DNA from: Algoriphagus sediminis
GTDB lineage: Bacteria; Bacteroidota; Bacteroidia; Cytophagales; Cyclobacteriaceae
Assembly (NCBI RefSeq): GCF_030403435.1
Contig: NZ_JAUEPH010000002.1
Coordinates: 1-64,000 of the forward strand
Length of the DNA: 64,000 nt
Direction: 5' to 3'
How positions within the stretch are numbered: the stretch's first letter is position 1; every line of letters begins with the position of its first letter. Under the pieces are notes generated by a model. The model searched no databases and was not told the origin of the DNA. It was given only the letters and a program-made list of their open reading frames with translations. Both the position numbers and the translations under genes were made by a program. This document shows, piece by piece, positions 17,087-26,140 of the stretch.

Positions 17087-17707
17087 TTACTTATAATCTT
17101 CTAGTCTCATAGTTTGTTTGCAGAAAGTGTACTCTCTTTCATCATTTGAAGCCACGAATACTATACGATCATTTAAGTACTCTGGTATAATATTTTGATA
17201 CCATTCTATACCTTTTTTGTCAAGGTTGGAAGTGGGTTCATCTAAGAAAACCATTGGAACATCAGAAAAAACAGACAAGCCCAATTTTACTCGCTGTTTC
17301 ATACCTGAGGAGAATTGGTTGATCTGTTTATCTTTTTGGTCCCTTAGATAAATTTTATCCAAAATCTCATCCGTACTGATATTTCTGTATAGCTTCTTAA
17401 ATTTAAAATGGAAATTAAGCAATTCTTGCAAAGTGAATTCTTCAGGAAGCTCCAGGTAAGGAGCCGAAATGGTCAAAAAATTAAACCAGTCATCAGCTGG
17501 AATATCTTGACCATTTTGGGTGATTTCTAATTTTCCATCGGTTAAGGGAATGGCACCGGTTATGGTTTTGATAAGTGTAGATTTTCCTGATCCATTTCCT
17601 CCGGTTATGGCTAGACTTTCACCTAGGTTTAGATGAATATCTAAATTCCGAAAAACCCATTCGTATTGAAACCTCTTGGAAATTCCTTCAGCCCGTAATG
17701 AAAACAT
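17087..17707 (-). CDS. ABC transporter ATP-binding protein
   Basis: A 206-residue ATPase with Walker A GGNGSGKST (about 38-46), signature FSSGMKQRVKLGL (about 137), Walker B MVFLDEP and an H-loop replaced by VASNDERE. It is short and has no fused membrane domain. It follows lpxA by one base and shares its transcript, so it may serve envelope biogenesis; no permease gene is adjacent. The missing canonical switch histidine is unusual and could mean slow or altered ATPase cycling. Substrate unknown. Confidence 0.85.
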   Translation of the reverse strand: MFSLRAEGISKRFQYEWVFRNLDIHLNLGESLAITGGNGSGKSTLIKTITGAIPLTDGKLEITQNGQDIPADDWFNFLTISAPYLELPEEFTLQELLNFHFKFKKLYRNISTDEILDKIYLRDQKDKQINQFSSGMKQRVKLGLSVFSDVPMVFLDEPTSNLDKKGIEWYQNIIPEYLNDRIVFVASNDEREYTFCKQTMRLEDYK

Positions 17708-17708
17708 T

Positions 17709-18488
17709 TTAATTGATGTAGCCTTTCATTACGCCTCTTTCAGAAGAGCGAATAAAATTGAGGATTTCATCTCTTTCTTTGGTCGCAGGTAAGTTTACCT
17801 CTATTTCTTCAAGTGCTTTGCTATTATTCATGCTGTTCAAAAAGAGGTATCGATATACTTCCTGAACATGTGCTATGGTCTCACTGGAAAAGCCTCTGCG
17901 ACGTAATCCCAGAGAATTAACCCCGGCATAGGACAATGGCTCTCTTGCAGCTTTGGTAAATGGAGGAACATCTTTTCGTACCAGTGAACCTCCTGAAACC
18001 ATAGAATGCATTCCAATTCTAACGAATTGATGTACAGCACTGGAGCCTCCGATTATCGCCCAGTCATCTATAGAAACATGCCCGGCGATTTGAACTGAAT
18101 TTGCTACAATGACATGACTTCCGATAGCACAATCATGGGCTACGTGCACATATGCCATCAGTAAACAGTCACTACCAATTATGGTAGTCTGCTTATCCAC
18201 TGTTCCCCGGCTAATAGTTACACATTCTCGGACTGTAGTATTGTCCCCAATTATAACTGTGGATTCCTCTCCTTTAAATTTTAAATCCTGAGGAATGCCG
18301 GCAATCACACTTCCAGGAAAGATCTTACAATTCTTGCCGATCTGGGCCCCGGGAAAGATGGTTACATTTGGACCTATCCAAGAGTTATCTCCAATTACCA
18401 CATCCTCGTGGATCATGGTAAAAGGATCCACAGTTACGTTCTTTCCCAATTTTGCCGTTGGGTCTACGGAAGCCATTGGATGGATCAT
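17709..18488 (-). CDS. lpxA: UDP-N-acetylglucosamine acyltransferase
   Basis: LpxA adds the first 3-hydroxyacyl chain to UDP-GlcNAc in lipid A synthesis. The 259-residue protein shows the left-handed beta-helix hexapeptide repeats (IGDNSWIGPNVTIFPGAQIGKN and others) over residues 1-190, the catalytic-histidine region YVHVAHDCAIGSH and a C-terminal helical domain. Length matches the family. Its ATG overlaps the lpxC-fabZ stop by four bases. Confidence 0.95.
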   Translation of the reverse strand: MIHPMASVDPTAKLGKNVTVDPFTMIHEDVVIGDNSWIGPNVTIFPGAQIGKNCKIFPGSVIAGIPQDLKFKGEESTVIIGDNTTVRECVTISRGTVDKQTTIIGSDCLLMAYVHVAHDCAIGSHVIVANSVQIAGHVSIDDWAIIGGSSAVHQFVRIGMHSMVSGGSLVRKDVPPFTKAAREPLSYAGVNSLGLRRRGFSSETIAHVQEVYRYLFLNSMNNSKALEEIEVNLPATKERDEILNFIRSSERGVMKGYIN

Positions 18489-19879
18489 GATTCTTTTCTG
18501 GTTATGCTTGCGGTCATTACTGCCTCACAAACCAATGTGCTTCCAACGTAAGCTTCTCCGCGCATTTTTGCGATGCCACGACGGATAGGTGCAAGTAATT
18601 CACACTTAAAAATAAGAGTATCTCCTGGAAAGACCATTTTCCTGAATTTACAGCTTTCTATTCCAAGAAAATAGGTCCAATAATTTTCAGGATCATCTAC
18701 GGTACTCAAGACCAAAATCCCTCCAGTTTGAGCCATAGCCTCCACCTGTAAAACTCCCGGCATTACCGGATTTCCAGGGAAATGCCCCATGAAAAATGGT
18801 TCATTCATGGTTACATTCTTCACTCCTGCTACCACTTTTTCATCCAGGTATATCACTTTATCTAAAAGCTGGAATGGATATCTGTGTGGAAGGATATTAC
18901 TGATCTGGTTGATATCCATGACTGGAGGTAACTTTGGATCGTAATATGGAATATGGGATGTGCTGGACTTTTCCATGGCTCTCTTCAGCTTTTTGGCAAA
19001 AGCCACATTGGCTGCATGCCCTGGTCTGGCAGCTAGAATTTGAGCCTTCATTGGTCTTCCGACCAAAGCTAAGTCTCCCACTACATCCAGAAGTTTATGT
19101 CTAGCGGGTTCATTTCTATAACGTAGATCTACATTATTCAAAATGCCTTCTTTCTTTACCTCGACCTTTTGTTTGTTAAACATTTTGGCGAGGTGAGCCA
19201 ATTCTTTCTCTTCCACAACACGATCCACCACAACAATGGCGTTATTCAGATCTCCACCTTTGATAAGGTTGGAGTTGTAGAGCATTTCTAACTCGTGTAG
19301 AAAACAGAAGGTCCGACAAGAGGCAATTTCTGATTTAAACTGACTGATATCGGTAATGGAGGCATGCTGACTTCCGAGAACAGGTGAATTGTAGTCCACC
19401 ATGACGGTCACTCTATAGTTGTCCGTTGGAAGAGCTACCATTTCTACCTCTCTTGAGGAGTCCTTATATTGGATGCTTTCCTGGACTTCAAAAAATCTTC
19501 GTAGTGCATTTTGCTCCTCGAAGCCAGCTTCTTCTAAGACTTCGATGAACTGAATGGAAGAACCATCCATAATTGGAGGCTCTGGACCGTCTAACTGAAT
19601 CAAAACATTATCAACTTCTAAACCGACCAAGGCGGCAAGTACGTGTTCAACAGTGTAAACTCTGGCCCCGTTCTGTTCTAGGGTTGTTCCTCTGGATACA
19701 TCTACCACCAGATCACAATCTGCATCAACAGTTGGTCTTCCTTCCAGATCAATCCGCTGAAACTTAACACCATGATTTGGTGGGGCAGGCAAGAAGGTCA
19801 TATTTGATATCACACCAGTGTGTAATCCTACACCTGATAGTTCTACCTGCTTCTTAATAGTATGTTGTTTTACTTTCAT
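18485..19879 (-). CDS. lpxC/fabZ: Bifunctional UDP-3-O-acyl-N-acetylglucosamine deacetylase / 3-hydroxyacyl-ACP dehydratase
   Basis: Residues 1 to about 310 are LpxC, the zinc deacetylase that commits to lipid A, with the zinc-ligand motif YTVEHVLAAL (H79) and RHKLLDVVGDLALVG. Residues about 320-464 are FabZ, the beta-hydroxyacyl-ACP dehydratase, with HRYPFQLLDKV and GHFPGNPVMPGVLQVEAMAQ. The fusion is characteristic of Bacteroidetes and related phyla and couples lipid A and fatty acid synthesis. It sits between lpxD and lpxA on the minus strand. Confidence 0.96.
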   Translation of the reverse strand: MKVKQHTIKKQVELSGVGLHTGVISNMTFLPAPPNHGVKFQRIDLEGRPTVDADCDLVVDVSRGTTLEQNGARVYTVEHVLAALVGLEVDNVLIQLDGPEPPIMDGSSIQFIEVLEEAGFEEQNALRRFFEVQESIQYKDSSREVEMVALPTDNYRVTVMVDYNSPVLGSQHASITDISQFKSEIASCRTFCFLHELEMLYNSNLIKGGDLNNAIVVVDRVVEEKELAHLAKMFNKQKVEVKKEGILNNVDLRYRNEPARHKLLDVVGDLALVGRPMKAQILAARPGHAANVAFAKKLKRAMEKSSTSHIPYYDPKLPPVMDINQISNILPHRYPFQLLDKVIYLDEKVVAGVKNVTMNEPFFMGHFPGNPVMPGVLQVEAMAQTGGILVLSTVDDPENYWTYFLGIESCKFRKMVFPGDTLIFKCELLAPIRRGIAKMRGEAYVGSTLVCEAVMTASITRKES

Positions 19880-19943
19880 TTTTTGTGGAGACTTTTCTTC
19901 TTTCCGAGAAGGATTCCGACAAGTTTTACTTCTGAAATGACCG

Positions 19944-19951
19944 CAAATTTA
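19944..19951 (-). promoter_or_regulatory. Possible -7 promoter element for lpxC-fabZ
   Basis: On the minus strand TAAATTTG, followed by C, matches the Bacteroidetes -7 consensus TAnnTTTG. It overlaps the lpxD stop codon and lies 65 bases before the lpxC ATG. No well-spaced -33 TTTG is visible, so this secondary promoter is tentative. Confidence 0.35.
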
Positions 19952-20971
19952 CGACTTTTTTTCAAGTTCTTTGATTCGTGAATCCATGGCGTCTAGCTTT
20001 TTAAAAAGAGCATATGATTTAAGGTAAGCCTTAATCTCCATTCCCATATATCCCAAGAAAGTTTGTCCTGGCTTTGAAATGGATTTGGTAATACCTGTAT
20101 TGGCACCAACTGTAGTTTGGTCCGCGATAGTTAAGTGTCCTACAATACCTGCCTTACCTGCAAGGATGCAGTTTTTTCCGAGTTTGCTGGAACCAGAAAT
20201 ACCAGCTTGTGCAGCAACTACAGTGTTCTCCCCGATTTCCACATTATGGGCTACCTGAACCAAATTGTCGATTTTCGTACCTGATTTTATTATGGTGGAA
20301 CCCATGGTGGCACAGTCTATTGTTGAATTTGCACCAATACTTACATTATCCTCTAAAATAACATTACCTATCTGGGGGATATCTTTATAAGTACCATCGG
20401 CAAGCGGTGCAAAACCAAAACCGTCTGAACCTATGATTGCTCCGGGATGAATATGACAACGATTCCCAATTACTGAATCACTCATGATTCTAGCTCCGGA
20501 ATAAATGATACAGTTATCACCAATTGTTACATTATCACCAATGTAGGCCTGTGGATGAATCTTTACATTATTTCCAATCTTGCAGTTTTTCCCGATATAA
20601 GAAAAAGCACCACGATAGTTTCGATTGCCGATTTTAGAGCTTTCATGCATAAATGAAGGTTCTTCCACTCCTGAAACCTCACTTTTTTTGAATGAGTCGT
20701 AGGCTTCCAAAAGCTGAGTAAATGCTGCATATGCATCTTTGACACGGATAAGATTGGTAGAGTGCTTTTTAGAAGGTTCAAATCCTTCATTGATGATTAC
20801 GGCGGTAGCCTGGGTTTCGTACAGATGAGAGCTGTATTTTTCATTTGCTAAAAAGCTAATTCCACCTTCCTGGCCTTCTTGGATTTTATCCAGTCGGCTG
20901 ACTTTTAATGTTGCGTCTCCCTCTACCTTACCACCTAGCATTTCCGCAATCTGTCCTAATGAAAACTCCAT
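19949..20971 (-). CDS. lpxD: UDP-3-O-(3-hydroxyacyl)glucosamine N-acyltransferase
   Basis: LpxD adds the N-linked acyl chain after LpxC action. The 340 residues contain the N-terminal uridine-binding domain (1 to about 100), the hexapeptide-repeat helix (about 105-300, with [22 protein letters not shown] and the catalytic region [10 protein letters not shown]), and a C-terminal helix with SRIKELEKK. It comes first in the lpxD, lpxC-fabZ, lpxA order, 17 bases after the HD-domain gene. Confidence 0.95.
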   Translation of the reverse strand: MEFSLGQIAEMLGGKVEGDATLKVSRLDKIQEGQEGGISFLANEKYSSHLYETQATAVIINEGFEPSKKHSTNLIRVKDAYAAFTQLLEAYDSFKKSEVSGVEEPSFMHESSKIGNRNYRGAFSYIGKNCKIGNNVKIHPQAYIGDNVTIGDNCIIYSGARIMSDSVIGNRCHIHPGAIIGSDGFGFAPLADGTYKDIPQIGNVILEDNVSIGANSTIDCATMGSTIIKSGTKIDNLVQVAHNVEIGENTVVAAQAGISGSSKLGKNCILAGKAGIVGHLTIADQTTVGANTGITKSISKPGQTFLGYMGMEIKAYLKSYALFKKLDAMDSRIKELEKKS

Positions 20972-20988
20972 AAATTTTTGAAATTAAA

Positions 20989-22212
20989 TTAGTTAAGTGA
21001 TCTAGCATAGCATACGTAGCTCTTTTCTACGTTTTTGCTCATTATTTGAATATTCGGTAAATCTGCTGCATCAGCCAAATCGATGACATTGCCGCTTTTG
21101 GTCAAAATATAAATCCGATCCTCCGGCAGATAGCCATAATTACTCACTTTACCCCATGAAAAGAAATAGCTCAAGTCCGTTTCACTTATTCCCAGATTCT
21201 CTATAACCTCTTTCTTTAGTTGGTTTATTTCCTCATCAGAAAAAGGCGTATTTGTTAATTTCACCTTGAATAGTCTTCTCTCCAAAAACATCCTGGAAAT
21301 GGATCTTAGTATATAATCTTCATGATTCTTCCATTGTTTCACCCCGCCCCAAATATCGAAATCGTCTAACTCAAAGAACTTCTCAAGTAAGTCAGTATTC
21401 GACTCTAATTCCGGTATTCCCAATTGGTTCTTGAGAAGAAAATCGAAGTTAGGACTAATTCTGAGATCGGAACCTTCATTGACTAGACGCTTTGCTCTGC
21501 GAATTAATTGGATTAGCATTTTTTCTGCACTTACTGTGGTTTTGTGCAAATAAACCTGCCAATACATCAGTCTTCTAGCCGAAAGAAAATTCTCTATGGA
21601 ATAAATTCCCTTCTCCTCGATTACAACCTGATCATTTTTCACAGCCATCATTTTAATGATTCTATCCGCTCCAATAGTACCCTCTGACACCCCAGTGAAA
21701 AAGCAGTCACGTTGGAGATAATCTAATCTATCAATATCTAACTGACTGGAAACAAGTTGATTGAAAAATTTTCTATCATATTGATTTTTAAAAATTTTCA
21801 ATGCTAAATCCAATTTTCCATCAAATTGGTCATTCAAATATTCCATGGCTAGTATGGACAGCTTTTCGTGGGGAACTTCATAAAGAAGGCTAAATTCCAA
21901 AGCATGGGAGAACGGACCGTGACCAATATCGTGTAATAGGATTGCAATCAAAGTGGCTTCGTACTCCTCATCAGAGATTTCAGTGCCCTTGTTGCGAAGT
22001 TGATCCAAGGTGATGCTCATAAGGTGCATGGCTCCGATCGCATGATGAAATCGTGTGTGAAGAGCACCTGGATAGACAAAATCGGTGAGCCCAAGCTGTT
22101 TGATCCTTCTAAGTCTTTGGAAAAATGGGTGATCAATGATAGCAAAAATCAGCTCACTGGGTATAGTAATAAATCCGTAAACAGGATCATTTAAAATTTT
22201 ATGGCTTTTCAA
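20989..22212 (-). CDS. HD-domain phosphohydrolase
   Basis: A 407-residue soluble HD protein similar to the dNTPase/YdhJ-type family. The N terminus KILNDPVYGFITIP and RFHHAIGAMHL, then LLHDIGHGPFSHALE (the HD pair) and LDIDRLDYLQRDCFFTGV (distal metal Asp) form the metal site in about residues 50-190. The substrate cannot be told; dNTPs or other phosphorylated nucleotides are usual. No ATG fits: the reading frame starts with TTG at 22212, just before the conserved motif. It lies divergent from porX and just upstream of lpxD. Confidence 0.88.
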   Translation of the reverse strand: MKSHKILNDPVYGFITIPSELIFAIIDHPFFQRLRRIKQLGLTDFVYPGALHTRFHHAIGAMHLMSITLDQLRNKGTEISDEEYEATLIAILLHDIGHGPFSHALEFSLLYEVPHEKLSILAMEYLNDQFDGKLDLALKIFKNQYDRKFFNQLVSSQLDIDRLDYLQRDCFFTGVSEGTIGADRIIKMMAVKNDQVVIEEKGIYSIENFLSARRLMYWQVYLHKTTVSAEKMLIQLIRRAKRLVNEGSDLRISPNFDFLLKNQLGIPELESNTDLLEKFFELDDFDIWGGVKQWKNHEDYILRSISRMFLERRLFKVKLTNTPFSDEEINQLKKEVIENLGISETDLSYFFSWGKVSNYGYLPEDRIYILTKSGNVIDLADAADLPNIQIMSKNVEKSYVCYARSLN

Positions 22213-22234
22213 CGAGGCCGTATTTGATTACATT

Positions 22235-22242
22235 CAAAAGTA
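22235..22242 (-). promoter_or_regulatory. Possible -7 promoter element for the HD-domain gene
   Basis: TACTTTTG on the minus strand fits TAnnTTTG and lies 23-30 bases upstream of the proposed TTG start at 22212, in the short divergent region with porX. A matched -33 element was not found. Confidence 0.35.
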
Positions 22243-22272
22243 ACTATAATTTCAAAAGAAACAGAAAGCCAC

Positions 22273-23829
22273 ATGTCTCAAACCTATCACATACTCTGGG
22301 CAGACGATGAAATCGATTTGCTAAAACCTCATATACTTTTTCTAGAACAAAAAGGCTATGAAATAACCACAACAAACTCCGGGGTGGATGCAATCGAGGA
22401 GGTAGAAAAAAGAAATTTTGATGTGGTTTTTTTGGATGAAATGATGCCAGGAATGACCGGTTTGGAGACCCTCCAGCAAATCAAACAGATCAAACCCCAG
22501 ATTCCTGTGGTCATGATTACCAAAAGTGAGGAAGAACAAATAATGGATGATGCCATAGGTGGGAAGATAGCGGACTATTTGATTAAGCCTATCAATCCTA
22601 GCCAGATCCTTCTTTCAATTAAAAAAATTCTCCAAAACCGTCAGCTTATCGATGAGAAGACCACCATGAATTACCAGCAGGACTTTATGAATATCAGTAT
22701 GTCCTTCGGTGATGCGGAAGATCATGAAGATTGGGCGAATATTTATAAAAAGCTGAACTACTGGGAGATACAGATTGATTCTACAGAGAATAAAAATATG
22801 CAGGAAGTGCTGGAGACTCAGAAGGTGGAAGCGAATAGTGCTTTTGCCAGATTTATTAAGGAGGAGTATCTCAGCTGGATGAAGGAATCCAATCCCGATA
22901 GGCCGCTTCTCTCTCACCAGGTGTTAAAGGAAAAAGTTTTCCCGAAAGTGAAAGAGGGTAAACCTCTATTTCTTGTGGTGATTGATAATCTTCGTTTGGA
23001 TCAATGGGAGGACATAGAAGGCTTATTGATGCCCTATTTTAATATAGACGAGAAAGAAACCTATTATAGTATTTTACCAACTACCACGGCTTATGCTAGG
23101 AATGCACTTTTTAGTGGTATGATGCCTATGGATATGGCAAGATTTCATCCAGATCTGTGGGAAAATGAGGACTCTGAAGAAGGAAAAAACAATCATGAAG
23201 AAGAATGGCTCAAAATTAATATGGAGAAAAACCGGGTCAAGGGCAGGGCTTCATATCACAAGATAATCCAGGCCCATCAGGGCAAAGCTGTTTTAGATAA
23301 TTTTCATAACCTTCTGCAAAATGATCTGAATGTATTGGTTTACAATTTCGTGGATATGATGTCACATGCCAGAACGGACATGAAGATGATCCGGGAATTG
23401 GCACCAGATGAGTCAGCTTATCGTTCCTTGACAAAGAGCTGGTTTGAACACTCGTCTCTTATCGAACTTTTCAAAAGAATTCAGTATGCAGGGGCTGAAG
23501 TGATTGTGACCACTGATCATGGAACTAAGAGGGTGAATCGTCCATACAGAATAATTGGGGATAAAAAAGTCACCACAAATCTTCGCTACAAGCAAGGCAA
23601 AAATCTCAATTTCGAAGAAGGCAAGGTCTTTGAAATCAAACATCCAGAGGAAGCCAGATTGCCAAAAATGAATGTTTCATCGGCTTTCGTTTTTGCTGTT
23701 GAAGATTATTTCTTTGCATACCCCAATAATTACAATTATTATGTCAACTTCTACAAGGATACCTTTCAGCATGGAGGTGTCTCCTTGGAAGAAATGATCA
23801 TCCCACTTGTTCACCTTGGACCCAAATAA
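22273..23829 (+). CDS. porX: PorX, response regulator with PglZ phosphatase domain (type IX secretion regulator)
   Basis: PorX is the response regulator that, with the histidine kinase PorY, controls type IX secretion in Bacteroidetes; its PglZ domain acts as a zinc phosphodiesterase on cyclic or linear oligonucleotides. Seen here: receiver domain 1-125 with acidic pocket D11-D12, phosphoacceptor D55 in VVFLDEMMPGM and K103-like KPIN; a helical linker; then an alkaline-phosphatase-like PglZ domain (about 220-518) with VIDNLRLDQW, a TTTAYARNALFSG motif and TTDHGT. The length of 518 matches PorX. It overlaps tsaE by one base (TAATG). PorY is not in the window. Confidence 0.93.
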   Translation: MSQTYHILWADDEIDLLKPHILFLEQKGYEITTTNSGVDAIEEVEKRNFDVVFLDEMMPGMTGLETLQQIKQIKPQIPVVMITKSEEEQIMDDAIGGKIADYLIKPINPSQILLSIKKILQNRQLIDEKTTMNYQQDFMNISMSFGDAEDHEDWANIYKKLNYWEIQIDSTENKNMQEVLETQKVEANSAFARFIKEEYLSWMKESNPDRPLLSHQVLKEKVFPKVKEGKPLFLVVIDNLRLDQWEDIEGLLMPYFNIDEKETYYSILPTTTAYARNALFSGMMPMDMARFHPDLWENEDSEEGKNNHEEEWLKINMEKNRVKGRASYHKIIQAHQGKAVLDNFHNLLQNDLNVLVYNFVDMMSHARTDMKMIRELAPDESAYRSLTKSWFEHSSLIELFKRIQYAGAEVIVTTDHGTKRVNRPYRIIGDKKVTTNLRYKQGKNLNFEEGKVFEIKHPEEARLPKMNVSSAFVFAVEDYFFAYPNNYNYYVNFYKDTFQHGGVSLEEMIIPLVHLGPK

Positions 23830-24266
23830 TGAATTTTGACTCCGGTTTTTCTTTTGAATTGTCCCAAATTCACAACCTTGCAAGCGGTTTAATTGAGAAT
23901 GCCTTTGAGGAAAAAATCTGGATTTTTGAGGGTGAAATGGGGGCAGGAAAAACTACTCTTATTAAGGCACTCGCACAAAAATTAGGGGTTAACAGTCCTG
24001 TTAGCAGCCCAACGTTCGGTATAGTAAATGAATATGATTCTGAATCAGGTGAAATCATCTATCATTTTGATTTTTATCGTATTGTAGATCCGGCAGAAGC
24101 TTTGGATATCGGAATAGAAGAGTATTTTTATAGTGGAAACCGATGCTGGGTAGAATGGGCTGGAAAAGTAGCTGAATTTCTACCCGATAAATTTCTAAAA
24201 ATCACCTTGGAGATGGAAGGAGCCACATCCCGCAAAATTACCGTAGAAAGAATTAATGATGAGTAG
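23829..24266 (+). CDS. tsaE: tRNA threonylcarbamoyladenosine biosynthesis ATPase TsaE
   Basis: TsaE is the ATPase of the complex that makes t6A at position 37 of ANN-decoding tRNAs. The 145 residues show Walker A GEMGAGKTTLIKAL (about 35-48), the SSPTFGIVNEY switch motif and the HFDFYRI plus WVEWAGKVAEFLP motifs of the family. It is coupled to porX upstream and overlaps the alanine dehydrogenase start by 11 bases. The order porX-tsaE-ald recurs in Bacteroidetes as far as I recall. Confidence 0.94.
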   Translation: MNFDSGFSFELSQIHNLASGLIENAFEEKIWIFEGEMGAGKTTLIKALAQKLGVNSPVSSPTFGIVNEYDSESGEIIYHFDFYRIVDPAEALDIGIEEYFYSGNRCWVEWAGKVAEFLPDKFLKITLEMEGATSRKITVERINDE

Positions 24267-25470
24267 AAAAGTAGATATTGTCGAATCCACGGAGATGCTC
24301 ACCAAAGAATCACCCGCTGTAGTTAAGAAGGGTAAAAAAAGTATCACTATTGGAATTCCGAAGGAGAAATCGAATTCGGAAAAGCGTGTGGTGTTGACAC
24401 CAGAATCTATCGGCATTTTAAGTAATAACGGCTTAACTGTTCTTGTGGAGGCCGGTGCAGGTCTGGCAGCAAAATTTTCAGATCAAGACTTTTCTGATGC
24501 TGGTGCTCGAATAGTTTATAATTCAAAGGAGGCATTTGAAGCTCAGGTTGTTTTAAAAATTGATCCTCCTTCGGTGGAGGAAATAGGTCAGATGTCCATG
24601 GGGAGCTGTCTCATCTCTTCTCTGCAACTTTCGAAACAGACTTCTGAATTCATTAATAGGCTCAATGATAAGAAGATCACCGCTTTGGCCTTTGAATTTT
24701 TGGAGGACAAAGTTGGAGGAATGCCTGTAGTCAGGGCAATGTCGGAGATAGCAGGAAGTACAGTGATGCTGATAGCAGCAGAATATCTTTCCAGCGTAAA
24801 TGATGGTAAGGGCCTGATACTCGGTGGTGTAACCGGGGTTCCTCCCACTCAAGTAGTCATCATTGGGGCAGGGACGGTTGCAGAGTATGCTGCTAGAACA
24901 GCTCTTGGACTGGGGGCTAATATCAAAATATTTGACAATCATATTTACAAGCTTAGAAGAATTAGGCAGCTACTCGGGCAGCAGGTCCACACATCCACCA
25001 TTGATAATTTTAACCTAACGAATGCTCTGGCTGAAGCTGATGTGGTGATTGGAGCCCTGAGGGCCGAAAAAGGGAGAAATAAAATTGTGGTTACGGAAGA
25101 AATGGTAGCCAATATGATACATGGTAGCATCATAATAGATGTAGGAATAGATCAGGGAGGATGTATTGAAACCGCAGTACCCACCACCCACGAAAACCCA
25201 ACGTACCTGCATCATGGGATAATTCACTATGCAGTTCCTAACATAGCTTCCAGAGTGGCTCACACCGGGTCTTATTCCTTAAGCAATATTTTCACTCCCA
25301 TTATTTTACAAATGGCCGAGCTCGGTGGAGCCGAAGAGATGATCTTTAATTACAAGTGGTTCCTCAGAGGAGTGTACGCTTACAGAGGCAGTCTAACGAA
25401 TGCACATTTGGCAAGGAAGTTTGGAATTCAGCATAAAGAGTTACAACTACTTTTGGCTGCCAGGTACTAA
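24256..25470 (+). CDS. ald: Alanine dehydrogenase
   Basis: An NAD-dependent enzyme interconverting alanine and pyruvate plus ammonia. The catalytic N-terminal domain starts at about residue 28 (ITIGIPKEKSNSEKRVVLTPE), the Rossmann domain shows VVIIGAGTVAEYAARTALGLGANIKIFDNH (about 197-226), and GSIIIDVGIDQGGCIETAVPTTHENP follows. Usual Ald proteins are about 370 residues; the 404 here include an N-terminal extension of about 27 lysine- and serine-rich residues that overlaps tsaE. The extension is typical of the Bacteroidetes branch, whose members may have drifted in function. Ends in a four-base tail-to-tail overlap with the next gene. Confidence 0.87.
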   Translation: MMSRKVDIVESTEMLTKESPAVVKKGKKSITIGIPKEKSNSEKRVVLTPESIGILSNNGLTVLVEAGAGLAAKFSDQDFSDAGARIVYNSKEAFEAQVVLKIDPPSVEEIGQMSMGSCLISSLQLSKQTSEFINRLNDKKITALAFEFLEDKVGGMPVVRAMSEIAGSTVMLIAAEYLSSVNDGKGLILGGVTGVPPTQVVIIGAGTVAEYAARTALGLGANIKIFDNHIYKLRRIRQLLGQQVHTSTIDNFNLTNALAEADVVIGALRAEKGRNKIVVTEEMVANMIHGSIIIDVGIDQGGCIETAVPTTHENPTYLHHGIIHYAVPNIASRVAHTGSYSLSNIFTPIILQMAELGGAEEMIFNYKWFLRGVYAYRGSLTNAHLARKFGIQHKELQLLLAARY

Positions 25471-25940
25471 GACAAAAGGTTTTGTCGAAGAAGAAACTCC
25501 AGCTGCTCATTGGATTTGATCAGGGCTGAGGTAAGTCGTTCGTTTTCACGTCTAAGGGAATAAACCTCGAAAGCGTTTTTGATAACCGTTCTTAAATAAT
25601 CTTCTTCCCAGGGTTTGGTCAAATAATGATAAACCTGTCCCTTGTTAATCGCGTCTATAACTGCCTGAATATCAGTGTATCCTGTTAGGAGAATTCGAAT
25701 GGGATTAGGATAATCAGGTATAATTGATTCTAGAAATTCCACACCTGTCTCCTCTGGCATACGTTGATCAGTGATGATTATATCAATCTCATTCTCACTG
25801 AGGACATCCTTGGCCTCCTTGGCACTTATAGCTAGGAGAATTTTGTAATCTCTTCTGAAAGTCGCTTTGAAGGCTTGAAGATTATTTTCTTCATCATCGA
25901 CGTAGAGTATTCTAATTTTTTCTGTTTTGGAATCGCTCAT
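25467..25940 (-). CDS. Single-domain response regulator
   Basis: A 157-residue protein with a receiver domain (1-125): acidic pocket YVDDEENN, phosphoacceptor in IIITDQRMPEETGVEFL, RILLTGYTD and KPWEED, followed by a short coiled-coil tail (ERLTSALIKSNEQLEFLLRQ). There is no DNA-binding output domain. It is strongly similar to the receiver at the N terminus of the protein at 31223 (same DQRMP, RILLTGY, DAINKG-VY and KPW), so the two probably arose by duplication and may be alternative phosphoryl targets of the kinase at 29119. It is transcribed away from that operon. Confidence 0.88.
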   Translation of the reverse strand: MSDSKTEKIRILYVDDEENNLQAFKATFRRDYKILLAISAKEAKDVLSENEIDIIITDQRMPEETGVEFLESIIPDYPNPIRILLTGYTDIQAVIDAINKGQVYHYLTKPWEEDYLRTVIKNAFEVYSLRRENERLTSALIKSNEQLEFLLRQNLLS

Positions 25941-26083
25941 TAAGTTTTAATACAGGGCCGTTCAAAAAGTTACTTTAATTTAAAAGTATCTTTTTTTTTT
26001 TGAAAAATGCAAAAAGCAATGATTGGTATCAAAAAATCCCTGAAGAAGAGCTGCATTTAGACCTAAATCCAAGCCTTTTTTAG

Positions 26084-26111
26084 TTGTTATTAGTTGAAAG
26101 TTTTATATTTA
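26084..26111 (+). promoter_or_regulatory. Possible promoter of the ThiF/nitroreductase operon
   Basis: TTG (26084-26086), 17 bases, then TATATTTA (26104-26111), which matches TAnnTTTG except for the last base. It lies about 30 bases before the ATG at 26141. The match is imperfect, so this is a tentative start site for the four-gene operon. Confidence 0.35.
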
Positions 26112-26140
26112 CCCTTGCATAGTATCACCCTTTCTAATGC

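Noticed and set aside
25991-26001. Run of eleven T bases in the divergent gap
   Set aside because: There is no hairpin before it, so it is not called a terminator; probably a simple homopolymer.
26020-26031. TGATTGGTATCA, another TGA-N6-TCA match before the ThiF operon
   Set aside because: The core alone is expected about once in 4,096 bases, and it lacks the TTTTATCAGTTTT extension shared by the sites before the stress-like gene and hemN.
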